Made by a program: the position numbers and the translations under genes
Notes under the pieces: generated by a model
The model's input: only the letters and a program-made list of their open reading frames with translations
Told to the model about the DNA's origin: nothing
Databases searched by the model: none
NCBI RefSeq assembly: GCF_001431535.1
Contig: NZ_LDJK01000087.1
Coordinates: forward strand, 1 to 64,000
Reading direction: 5' to 3'
From: Stenotrophomonas chelatiphaga
Lineage (GTDB): Bacteria > Pseudomonadota > Gammaproteobacteria > Xanthomonadales > Xanthomonadaceae
DNA: 64,000 nt
Shown here: positions 35,310 through 43,031 of the stretch, in pieces
Layout: each line of letters starts with the position of its first letter
Position numbering within the stretch: the first letter of the stretch is position 1

Positions 35310-38300
35310 AGCTCTCCAACACCTCCATCCAGCGGCCGGTGTTCGCCGTGGTGATGAGCCTGCTGCTGATCGTGCTGGGCATCATGTCGTTCACCCGGCT
35401 CACGCTGCGCGAGCTGCCGGCCATCGATCCCCCGGTGGTGTCGGTATCGGTGGACTATCCCGGCGCATCGGCGGCGGTCATCGAAAGCCGGGTCACCCAG
35501 GTGCTGGAAGATTCCCTGTCGGGCATCGAAGGCATCGACATGATCAACGCGCGCAGCACCAATGGCCGCGCGCAGATCAGTCTGGAGTTCACCAGCAACC
35601 GCGATATCGAGGCGGCCGCGAACGATGTGCGCGATGCCGTCAGCGGCGTGGCCGACCGCATGCCCGACGAGGCGCGCGCGCCGGAGATCGAGAAAGCCAA
35701 CAGCGACGACGAGGCCATCATCTGGTTCAACCTGTCGTCCTCGAGCATGGATACCCTCGCGCTCAGCGACTATGCCGAGCGCTATGTCGTGGACCGCTTT
35801 GCCAGCCTGGACGGCGTATCGCAGGTGCGCATCGGTGGGCGGCAGCGCTATGCCATGCGCATCTGGCTGGACCGCGACCAGCTGGCGGCACGCGGCTTGA
35901 CCACCGGCGACGTAGAGGCCGCGCTGCGCAACGAAAACGTGGAGCTGCCCGCCGGCCGCATCGAATCGGCCGACCGTGATTTCACCCTGCGCGTAGAGCG
36001 CAACTACGTGAAGCCGGAAGACTTCGCCACCATCCCGCTGGGCAAGGGCAGCGATGGCTACGTGGTGCGCATGGGCGACGTGGCGAAGATCGAACTGGCC
36101 TCGGCCGAACGCCGCGCGTACTACCGCAGCAACGGCGAGCCGGGCGTGGGCCTGGGCATCGTCAAGACCTCTACCGCCAATGCGCTGGACGTGACCCGCC
36201 TGGCACGTGCGCAGGCCGATCTCATCGCCGAAACCCTGCCGCAGGGCACGCAGATCGCGGTGACCTTCGACAACACGACCTTCATCGAAGCAGCAGTGGA
36301 TCGCGTCTACGCCACGCTGGTGGAGGCGATGCTGCTGGTGCTGGTGGTGATCTGGTTGTTCCTGGGCAGTTTCCGTGCCGCGCTGATCCCGGCGGTCACC
36401 GTGCCGGTCTGCCTGGTGGCCGCGTTCATCGCGCTGTACGCCTTCGATTTCTCGATCAACCTGCTGACCCTGCTGGCGCTGGTACTTTGCATCGGGCTGG
36501 TGGTGGATGATGCGATCGTGGTGGTGGAAAACGTGCAGCGCCGCATCGACCTGGGCGAGCCGCCGCTGGTGGCGTCCAAGCGCGGTACCGCGCAGGTGGC
36601 GTTCGCGGTGATCGCCACCACCGCGGTACTGGTCGCGGTGTTCCTGCCGGTCGGCTTCCTGGAAGGCAACACCGGGCGGCTGTTCCGCGAACTGGCCGTG
36701 GCGCTGGCCGCGGCCGTGGCGCTGTCGGCGTTCGTGGCGCTGACGCTCACCCCGATGATGGCGTCCAAGCTGCTCAAGCCGCACAGCGGTAAAGCGCCGC
36801 GGGGCCTGTACGGGGTGATCAACCGCAACCTGGAAAAACTCGCCGGCGGATACGGCAATGTGCTGGACCGGCACGTGGACCGTACCTGGATCTATCTGCT
36901 GGTGATGGCGGCCACGCTGGTTGCCAGCTGGTTGCTGATCAAGCACCTGCCCTCGGAACTTGCCCCGGCCGAGGACCGAGGTTCGTTCCAGATCATGATC
37001 GACGGACCCGAAGGCGCTGGTTTCGATTACACGGTTGGCCAGGTGCAGGAAGTGGAAGCGATCGTGGCCCGCCACGTTGGCGAGGACCGCCCGATCACCC
37101 GCGCCAACCCGCGCGTGCCGGGCGGCTGGGGGTCCAGCGAGGAAATGCACACCGGCCGCATCAGCGTGTTCCTGCAGCCGTGGCGCGAGCGCTCCACCTC
37201 CACCCCCGAAGTGGCCGATGAACTGCAGAAGGACCTGGATGCGGTGCGTGGCGTGCGCGTGCGCACCCAGGTCGGCGGCGGCTTGGTGCGCGGTGGCGGG
37301 CAGCCGTTCCAGATCGTGCTCGGTGGCCCGGAATATGCGGAGATCGCCCAGTGGCGCGACCGCATCCTGCTGCGCATGGCCGACAACCCCGGCCTGGTCG
37401 GCGTGGACTCGGACTACAAGGAAACCCGCCCGCAGATGCGGGTGAACATCGACCGCCAGCGCGCTGCCGACCTTGGCGTGCCAGTGACGGCGATTGGTTC
37501 GGCACTGGAGACCATGATGGGCTCGCGCCGGGTGACCACCTTCGTCGACAACGGCGAAGAATACGACGTGCTGGTGCAGGCCGGCCGCGATGGACGCGCG
37601 ACCCCGGCCGACCTGGCCGCGATCCGCGTGCGCTCCAGCTCGGGCGAGCTGGTGCCGTTGTCCAACCTGGTCACCCTGAGCGAAGTGGCCGAAGCGGGTT
37701 CGCTGAACCGGTTCAACCGCCTGCGCTCGATCACCATCAGCGCCGGGCTGGCGCCGGGCTATCCGCTGGGCGAAGCCATCGCCTGGGCACAGGGTGTCAC
37801 CCGTGAGGAACTGCCGCAGCATGCGCAGATCAGCTGGAAAGGCGAGTCCCGCGAATACCAGAGTTCCGGCGGAGCGGTACTGCTGACCTTCGCCATGGCC
37901 CTGCTGGTGGTGTACCTGGTATTGGCTGCGCAGTTCGAAAGCTTCATCCATCCGCTGACCATCATGCTTACCGTGCCACTGGGCGTGCTCGGTGCGCTGG
38001 TCGGCCTGTGGATGAGCGGGGGCACGGTGAACCTGTTCAGCCAGATCGGCATCGTCATGCTGGTGGGCCTGGCGGCAAAGAACGGCATCCTGATCGTGGA
38101 GTTCGCCAACCAGCTGCGCGATGAAGGGCGCACGGTGCGCGAGGCGATCATCGAGTCGGCGCGGGTGCGCCTGCGGCCGATCCTGATGACGTCCATCGCC
38201 ACGGTGGTCGGTGCGATCCCGCTGGTGGTGGCCGGCGGACCGGGTTCGGCCAGCCGCGGCACCATCGGCGTGGTGATCATTTTCGGGGTGACCCTGTCCA

Positions 38301-38431
38301 CGTTCCTGTCGCTGTTCGTGGTGCCGGCGTTCTACGCAAGGCTTGCCCCGTTCACGCGTTCGCCTGAAGCGGTGGCGCGCGAGCTGGAGCAGCAGGAGAA
38401 GGACACCCCATCGGTGGGTGGCCACGCCTGA
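35306..38431 (+). CDS. RND efflux transporter permease (HAE-1/MexF-like)
   Basis: A 1041-aa resistance-nodulation-division pump. Twelve helices are expected: one at about 12-30, five between 335 and 480, one near 530 and five between 850 and 1010, with two large periplasmic loops. The helix-4 proton-relay pair is in LVLCIGLVVDDAIVVVENVQ (two adjacent Asp), and the helix-10 Lys lies in VMLVGLAAKNGILIVEFANQ. The N terminus MKLSNTSIQRPVFAVVMSLL is typical. The family exports drugs, dyes and solvents by proton antiport; the substrate range is not predictable. Coupled to the adaptor by overlapping start and stop. Confidence 0.95.
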   Translation: MKLSNTSIQRPVFAVVMSLLLIVLGIMSFTRLTLRELPAIDPPVVSVSVDYPGASAAVIESRVTQVLEDSLSGIEGIDMINARSTNGRAQISLEFTSNRDIEAAANDVRDAVSGVADRMPDEARAPEIEKANSDDEAIIWFNLSSSSMDTLALSDYAERYVVDRFASLDGVSQVRIGGRQRYAMRIWLDRDQLAARGLTTGDVEAALRNENVELPAGRIESADRDFTLRVERNYVKPEDFATIPLGKGSDGYVVRMGDVAKIELASAERRAYYRSNGEPGVGLGIVKTSTANALDVTRLARAQADLIAETLPQGTQIAVTFDNTTFIEAAVDRVYATLVEAMLLVLVVIWLFLGSFRAALIPAVTVPVCLVAAFIALYAFDFSINLLTLLALVLCIGLVVDDAIVVVENVQRRIDLGEPPLVASKRGTAQVAFAVIATTAVLVAVFLPVGFLEGNTGRLFRELAVALAAAVALSAFVALTLTPMMASKLLKPHSGKAPRGLYGVINRNLEKLAGGYGNVLDRHVDRTWIYLLVMAATLVASWLLIKHLPSELAPAEDRGSFQIMIDGPEGAGFDYTVGQVQEVEAIVARHVGEDRPITRANPRVPGGWGSSEEMHTGRISVFLQPWRERSTSTPEVADELQKDLDAVRGVRVRTQVGGGLVRGGGQPFQIVLGGPEYAEIAQWRDRILLRMADNPGLVGVDSDYKETRPQMRVNIDRQRAADLGVPVTAIGSALETMMGSRRVTTFVDNGEEYDVLVQAGRDGRATPADLAAIRVRSSSGELVPLSNLVTLSEVAEAGSLNRFNRLRSITISAGLAPGYPLGEAIAWAQGVTREELPQHAQISWKGESREYQSSGGAVLLTFAMALLVVYLVLAAQFESFIHPLTIMLTVPLGVLGALVGLWMSGGTVNLFSQIGIVMLVGLAAKNGILIVEFANQLRDEGRTVREAIIESARVRLRPILMTSIATVVGAIPLVVAGGPGSASRGTIGVVIIFGVTLSTFLSLFVVPAFYARLAPFTRSPEAVARELEQQEKDTPSVGGHA

Positions 38432-38433
38432 CC

Positions 38434-38645
38434 GGGTAGTGACGGCCACTGGCGGTCAAGGCTGACGACCGGCTCCGGTGGGTGACGACCGTTGGTCGTC
38501 ACAGCTTTTGATCAGCCTGGGAGCGTGACGACCAACGGTCGTCACCCACCACTACTCGGTCGTCACCCACCACTGCGCGGTCGCTAGCCCCCATGCGCGG
38601 TCCTCTCCCACCAATGCGCGGATTGACGGCCAGCGGCCGTCACTA
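38434..38645. repeat. SMAG-like palindrome array
   Basis: Several units fill the 294-nt gap after the RND pump: GTAGTGACGGCCACTGGCGG, GGGTGACGACCGTTGGTCGT, GTGACGACCAACGGTCGTCA, then two degenerate GGTCGTCACCCACCACT half-units, and GACGGCCAGCGGCCGTCACT ending CTACC. Confidence 0.85.
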
Positions 38646-38661
38646 CCGGCCGTTCGCCAGC

Positions 38662-38667
38662 TAGAAT
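38662..38667 (+). promoter_or_regulatory. Probable -10 element of the first AGCS gene
   Basis: TAGAAT in GCTAGAATCAACC, 59 nt upstream of the GTG start and immediately after the repeat array. Confidence 0.45.
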
Positions 38668-38725
38668 CAACCCGGTTCCCCTCAGCCGACGGGACGTCCC
38701 TTGTTCCGCCGACTGGAGAGAGCGC

Positions 38726-40231
38726 GTGGAAGCAACCGTACATTTCATCAACAGCATCATCTGGAGCAAGGCACTGATCTTCATGTGCCTGGCCGCCGGC
38801 CTGTATTTCAGCGTCCGCACTCGCTTCATGCAGATCCGCGGCTTCTTCGAGATGTGCCGGCTTACCGTGGCCGGTGAGAAATCCGATGCCGGCGTCTCCT
38901 CGTTCCAGGCCCTGGCCATGTCGATGGCCGGCCGCATGGGCATCGGCAACATCGCCGGCGTGGCCACCGCCATCGCCTTCGGCGGGCCCGGTGCGATCTT
39001 CTGGATGTGGGTGATGGGCTTCCTCGGTGCGTCGACGTCGTATGTCGAGTGCACCCTGGCGCAGATCTACAAGACCAAGGACGCCGAAGGCCGCTACCGT
39101 GGTGGCCCGGCGTACTACATCGAAAAGGCGATGGGCCTGAAGTGGTACGCGATGGCCTTCGCGCTGGCCACGATCGTCGCCGCCGGCTTCCTGATGCCCG
39201 GCGTGCAGGCCAATGCGATCGCCGACAGCATCATCAACGCCTGCCGCGGCGGTGCGCTGTGTGGCCCGCTGGATGGCCAGGCCTTCGGCATGGACCAGGT
39301 GCAGGCGCTGAAGCTGGGCATCGGCGTGGTGGTCGCGGTGCTGCTGGCGGTGGTGATCTTCGGCGGCGTCAAGCGCATCGCCAACTTCGCCGAGATCGTG
39401 GTGCCGTTCATGGCCGCCGGCTTCATCATCATGGCCATCGTGATCATGATCATGAACGCCGATCAGGTGCCGGTGATGTTCAACACCATCTTCAGCAGCG
39501 CCTTCGGCACCCACGCAGCGTTCGGCGCGATGATCGGCCTGGCGGTGGAGTGGGGCGTCAAGCGCGGTATCTATGCCAACGAAGCCGGCCAGGGTACCGG
39601 CCCGCACGCGGCGGCCGCTTCGGAGGTGTCGCACCCGGCCAAGCAGGGCTACGTGCAGGCGTTCGCGATCTACTTCGACACCATGATGGTGTGCACCGCC
39701 ACCGCCTTCCTGATCCTGGCCAGCGGCACCTACAACGTGTATTCGCCGGTCGCCGGCGCCGAGCCGATCTTCCAGGGCCTGAAGGGCATCGCCGAGGGTG
39801 CGGGCTATGCGCAGGCCGGCGTGGAAGCGGTGCTGCCGGGCTGGGGCGCTTCGTTCGTGGCCATCGCGATCTTCTTCTTCGCCTTCACCACGATCATGGC
39901 CTATTACTACATGGCCGAAACCAACCTGACCTACCTCAACAACAACGCCAAGCGTCCGCTGACGGTGCTGTTGCTGCGCCTGGGCATCATCGGCATGGTC
40001 ATCTTCGGCGCGTTCCACAACGCACAGCTGGCCTGGGCGCTGGGCGACATCGGCGTCGGCCTGATGGCCTGGCTGAACATCGTGGCGATCCTGATCGTGC
40101 AGAAGCCTGCCATGATCGCCCTGCGTGATTATGAGCGGCAGAAGAAGCTGGGCCTGGACCCGACCTTCGACCCTGTCGCACTGGGCATCAAGAATGCCGA
40201 TTTCTGGCAGAAGAAACAGGAAGCAGCGTAA
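38726..40231 (+). CDS. Alanine/glycine:cation symporter (AGCS family), copy 1
   Basis: A 501-aa AGCS (DagA/AlsT) transporter that imports alanine or glycine with Na+ or H+. Signatures: LYFSVRTRFMQIRGFFEM near the N terminus, MGIGNIAGVATAIAFGGPGA near residue 72, and NEAGQGTGPHAAAASEVSHP near residue 288. About ten to eleven helices are present. GTG 38726 is chosen because GGAGAG lies 7 nt upstream and no ATG fits. It is a paralogue of the AGCS gene at 43.0 kb. The rRNA methyltransferase begins at the base following its stop codon. Confidence 0.94.
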   Translation: MEATVHFINSIIWSKALIFMCLAAGLYFSVRTRFMQIRGFFEMCRLTVAGEKSDAGVSSFQALAMSMAGRMGIGNIAGVATAIAFGGPGAIFWMWVMGFLGASTSYVECTLAQIYKTKDAEGRYRGGPAYYIEKAMGLKWYAMAFALATIVAAGFLMPGVQANAIADSIINACRGGALCGPLDGQAFGMDQVQALKLGIGVVVAVLLAVVIFGGVKRIANFAEIVVPFMAAGFIIMAIVIMIMNADQVPVMFNTIFSSAFGTHAAFGAMIGLAVEWGVKRGIYANEAGQGTGPHAAAASEVSHPAKQGYVQAFAIYFDTMMVCTATAFLILASGTYNVYSPVAGAEPIFQGLKGIAEGAGYAQAGVEAVLPGWGASFVAIAIFFFAFTTIMAYYYMAETNLTYLNNNAKRPLTVLLLRLGIIGMVIFGAFHNAQLAWALGDIGVGLMAWLNIVAILIVQKPAMIALRDYERQKKLGLDPTFDPVALGIKNADFWQKKQEAA

Positions 40232-41065
40232 GTGAACAACCCTTGGAACAACCGTCGTCCGTCCGCGCGTCCGCCGCGCGCCACCCCGCTGCCGCGCACT
40301 GATGCGCCGGCAGCGCCGGCGGCACGCGGCAATGGCGACGAGCTGCGCCTGTTCGGCGTCAATGCCGTGCTGGCCGCCTTCAACCAGCGCCCGCAGGCGG
40401 TCCGCAAGATCTACCTGCTGGAAGGACTGATTCCGCGCATGCAGCCGCTGCTGAAGTGGTGCGTGGCCAACCGGATCGGCTACCGCGTGGTGGAAGACGG
40501 GGACCTGAACAAGCTGTCCGGCACCACCCACCATGAAGGCGTGGTGGCCGATGTACAGCGCGCACCGGTGCTGGAGCTGTCGCAGTGGCTGCAGCAGCTG
40601 CCGCAAGGCCCGGTGCTGGCGCTGTGGCTGGACGGGGTGGGCAACCCGCACAACCTGGGCGCGATCCTGCGCTCGGCCGCGCACTTCGGTGCCGGTGGGC
40701 TGCTGCTGGCCGAAGGCAGCACGCTGGGCATTTCCGGTGCGGCCGCGCGCGTGGCCGAAGGCGGTGCCGAGGCGGTGCCGCTGGTGCAGCTGCCGGCCAC
40801 CGCCGATGCGATGGCGCAGCTGCGCCAGGCCGGCTTCAGCCTGGCTGCCACCCTGGTCGATGGGGGCAGCAACGTGTTCGCTGCCGAACTGCCGCAGCGG
40901 CTGGTCTACGTGATGGGCGCCGAAGCCGAAGGCATGGACCGGGCCCTGGCCGCGGCCTGTGACCTGCAGGTGTCGATCCCCGGCAGCGGGGCGGTGGAAA
41001 GCCTCAACGTGGCGTCGGCAACGGCCGTGTTGCTGGCCCAGTGGGCACGTTCCCGCATTGCCTGA
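40232..41065 (+). CDS. TrmH/SpoU family RNA 2'-O-methyltransferase
   Basis: A 277-aa SpoU-class methyltransferase with the knotted SAM-binding fold. The three motifs are clear: motif 1 GNPHNLGAILRSAAHFG near residue 141, motif 2 YVMGAEAEGMD near 226 and motif 3 IPGSGAVESLNVASATAVLL near 248. An N-terminal L30e-like RNA-binding domain (LRLFGVNAVLAAFNQRPQAV) is preceded by a basic, Pro-rich tail of about 35 residues. It could be RlmB (2'-O-methyl G2251 of 23S rRNA) or a YfiF-like relative; the extra N-terminal tail favours the latter. The GTG start directly follows the previous stop. Confidence 0.9.
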   Translation: MNNPWNNRRPSARPPRATPLPRTDAPAAPAARGNGDELRLFGVNAVLAAFNQRPQAVRKIYLLEGLIPRMQPLLKWCVANRIGYRVVEDGDLNKLSGTTHHEGVVADVQRAPVLELSQWLQQLPQGPVLALWLDGVGNPHNLGAILRSAAHFGAGGLLLAEGSTLGISGAAARVAEGGAEAVPLVQLPATADAMAQLRQAGFSLAATLVDGGSNVFAAELPQRLVYVMGAEAEGMDRALAAACDLQVSIPGSGAVESLNVASATAVLLAQWARSRIA

Positions 41066-41127
41066 CCCCACAGCTTCCTTTCATCCCATGGCCGGCGGCC
41101 GAAGTGGCCAGCACGCTGTAGGCGCGG

Positions 41128-41153
41128 CATCGCATCTGCTCTCCGATGCGATG
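41128..41153. repeat. Small inverted repeat
   Basis: CATCGCATC-TGCTCTCC-GATGCGATG is a perfect 9-bp inverted repeat in the gap between the methyltransferase and the YcaO-like gene; role unknown. Confidence 0.45.
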
Positions 41154-41210
41154 TTGTTGGCCGGTGCATCCACAGGGTGCCGCCCATCGCGTGGGATGGG
41201 TCGCTGCGGC

Positions 41211-41241
41211 AGCCCGGCCGACTCCACGGCCGGGCTCTTTT
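41211..41241 (+). terminator. Rho-independent terminator after the methyltransferase gene
   Basis: AGCCCGGCCG-ACTCCA-CGGCCGGGCT followed by CTTTTCC; perfect 10-bp stem, 146 nt after the stop and 14 nt before the converging YcaO-like stop. Confidence 0.8.
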
Positions 41242-41254
41242 CCGCCTGCCGGCA

Positions 41255-42583
41255 TCAGCCGTCGTTGGCGGCAGCATCCAGTGACGCCAGTGAAAGGCTC
41301 ACCGGCACGCCGTTGAGCAGCAGGAAACCGGCATCGAACGGCGTCAGCACTACCTGCAGGCAGGCCACGTCGTTGCAGCACCGGGGCGAGGGATAGCGTG
41401 CAAGCCACACTGTCATGCCGCTGCGCCTGAAATTGTCATGCAGGTGCTGGATCCGCCCGCCGAGCGACCCTGCCACGGGGACCATCGTGCGGCCGAAAGG
41501 CACTTTTTCGAATCCGCCCCTGGCGAGGATGTCCTGGATGTTCTGGATGCCGTACGGGCGCTGCGGTGCTTGCTGCATGCCCAGCAGGCCCTCGTGGCGC
41601 GGCAGGCCGCGCGCTGCGGCGCCCTCGCGGCGGCGGCCGGACCAGGCCGTGAACTCGTGCGCTTTCAGCAGGGCACGCAGCGCCCGCGTGGCGGCGTGCT
41701 CGCAGGTGAACCCCGCACCTGCGGTAAGCCGCAAGGCGGTCGCCGCCGTGGTCTCCACGCAGGCCAGGTAGGTCGGGACCCTGCCCCTGCCGCTGATGTC
41801 GAACAGGTGCACCGGGTGACCCTCGCGCTGCCGGACCAGCTCCCACAGGCTTCGGATCTGCGGTGGCAGGGTCGCCATGTCCACCTGGCGCAGGTAGCAC
41901 TGCTGGCGCAGGGCGAGCCCCTGCACGGCGAACATGCCCGCTGCCATCCGTTCCTGCGCGGCCAGCATGCCCAGCAGCAGGGCTTCCTCCTGCGTGGGTG
42001 CGGCGGCGATGCTGTGGGTGCTGCCGTAGCGACGCAGCAGGTGGTAGTCGAAATCGTCCTGCGACGCGCGCGGATCCTTCCTGGCACCGCACAGGAAGGT
42101 CGGATGCAGCAGGACCACCGGTACCGCCAGGGTGCGTTCGCCGCCCAGTTCCTGCAGGGAGACGATGGCCATGCGGCGCTCCGGTTGCTCGGCCAGGATC
42201 GGTACCAGGTCGCCCAGGGCGGCGTCGACGCCCGGCAGTGCGAGATAGTCAGCCACCCTGCACGCGTCCAGTTTCGAGGTCCGCCAATGGGTGGCGCGGA
42301 TGATCTGCGCAATGGCCGCGTACATGCCCGAACGGGTCGCCTGCGCGGGGTCGGCGCCTACGCCGCACCGTTCGATGTCGTGCCCGACCCACGCGGCACT
42401 GTCCAATTGGATCATGTGCAGGTGCAGTCCCTGCGCCTGCACACGGATGTCTTCCAGCGGCACGTGCAAGGCGCGGATGAAGTCGTGTCCGATGGCGTTG
42501 GCGGCGGCGTTGGGCGTTGCGGTTTCCAGCGCCTCGACATCCACGAGGGCAGTGGAGGCCGTGGGCAGGGGACGTGCGTTCAT
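41255..42583 (-). CDS. Divergent YcaO-like domain protein
   Basis: A 442-aa protein that follows the YcaO fold from end to end: VGADPAQATRSGMYAAIAQI (residues 75-94), YGSTHSIAAAPTQEEALLLG continuing MLAAQERMAA (187-215), then LRQVDMATLP and HPVHLFDISGRGRVPTYLAC (231-275), HAATRALRALLKAHEF (296-311) and a C-terminal domain FRRSGMTVWLARYPSP with CLQVVLTPFD (385-417). YcaO enzymes use ATP to activate peptide backbones (azoline or thioamide formation). Here several ATP/Mg positions look replaced: the S-x3-E-x2-E-R block reads S85-x3-A89-x2-A92-Q93, the second E-x2-E-R reads A208-x2-E211-R212, and R-A-L-x-E reads R303-A-L-L-K307. ATG 42583 has AAGGAG 10 nt upstream. No TfuA or cyclodehydratase partner is adjacent. 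Function unknown. Confidence 0.7.
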   Translation of the reverse strand: MNARPLPTASTALVDVEALETATPNAAANAIGHDFIRALHVPLEDIRVQAQGLHLHMIQLDSAAWVGHDIERCGVGADPAQATRSGMYAAIAQIIRATHWRTSKLDACRVADYLALPGVDAALGDLVPILAEQPERRMAIVSLQELGGERTLAVPVVLLHPTFLCGARKDPRASQDDFDYHLLRRYGSTHSIAAAPTQEEALLLGMLAAQERMAAGMFAVQGLALRQQCYLRQVDMATLPPQIRSLWELVRQREGHPVHLFDISGRGRVPTYLACVETTAATALRLTAGAGFTCEHAATRALRALLKAHEFTAWSGRRREGAAARGLPRHEGLLGMQQAPQRPYGIQNIQDILARGGFEKVPFGRTMVPVAGSLGGRIQHLHDNFRRSGMTVWLARYPSPRCCNDVACLQVVLTPFDAGFLLLNGVPVSLSLASLDAAANDG

Positions 42584-42748
42584 CGTAGGACAGCTCCTTG
42601 GTTGCATCGCTGCTGCATCGCGCCGGACGCCGCGTCGCGGGAAACGATGAGCGCCAGGACTGTGCCGGAAGGCGGGCAGCGGGGCCGCATGTGGCAGGGC
42701 GATGCTGGTCCCAAGGACCTGTCGCAGGGGGCTGCCAGCGCAGTCGAT

Positions 42749-42970
42749 TCAGGAGGGGTTTGCGAATGTGCGCGTCAGCAGGGTGCACGTGGCGACAACC
42801 GCGCTCCATTGCGGTGCGGGAAGGGCCGGGAGGGTCAGGATTCGGGCTGCTGATGCTGCGCGAAATCTGATTGGTGCGTAGTCAATGCCCCAGATCCGCC
42901 CCGCCTCGATTGCGCCATGTCCCCCGCCGGCGCATTCCTGTTTCCGCGCCACTTTCACAGCTTTCCTCAT
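42749..42970 (-). CDS. Candidate small ORF upstream of the YcaO-like gene
   Basis: A 73-codon frame beginning MRKAVKVARKQECAGGG and ending LLTRTFANPS. AGGAAG lies 8 nt before its ATG, and it points toward the YcaO-like gene 165 nt downstream. The basic N terminus and a Ser/Thr/Cys-containing C terminus (SAVVATCTLLTRT) would suit a peptide substrate, but codon bias is unclear and the frame overlaps what should be the promoter region of the divergent AGCS gene. The rest of the 448-nt gap (42584-43031) shows no gene that I can support. Confidence 0.25.
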   Translation of the reverse strand: MRKAVKVARKQECAGGGHGAIEAGRIWGIDYAPIRFRAASAARILTLPALPAPQWSAVVATCTLLTRTFANPS

Positions 42971-43031
42971 TGTTGGGGCTTCCTGAACGGGTCAGTGTGG
43001 ATGCAACCCCTCTGCCTCGTGGAGTTGAGTC

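Noticed and set aside
35048-38449. A 1133-codon open frame on the minus strand
   Set aside because: It is the mirror of the RND pump and adaptor, with the typical His/Gln/Arg-rich composition of an antisense shadow.
38552-41071. An 839-codon minus-strand frame
   Set aside because: It spans the antisense of the AGCS and methyltransferase genes, whose motifs are clear on the plus strand.
42580-42690. A 36-codon minus-strand ORF whose stop overlaps the YcaO-like start
   Set aside because: It has no ribosome-binding site and a random-looking, Cys/Arg-rich composition; the overlap is most likely chance.
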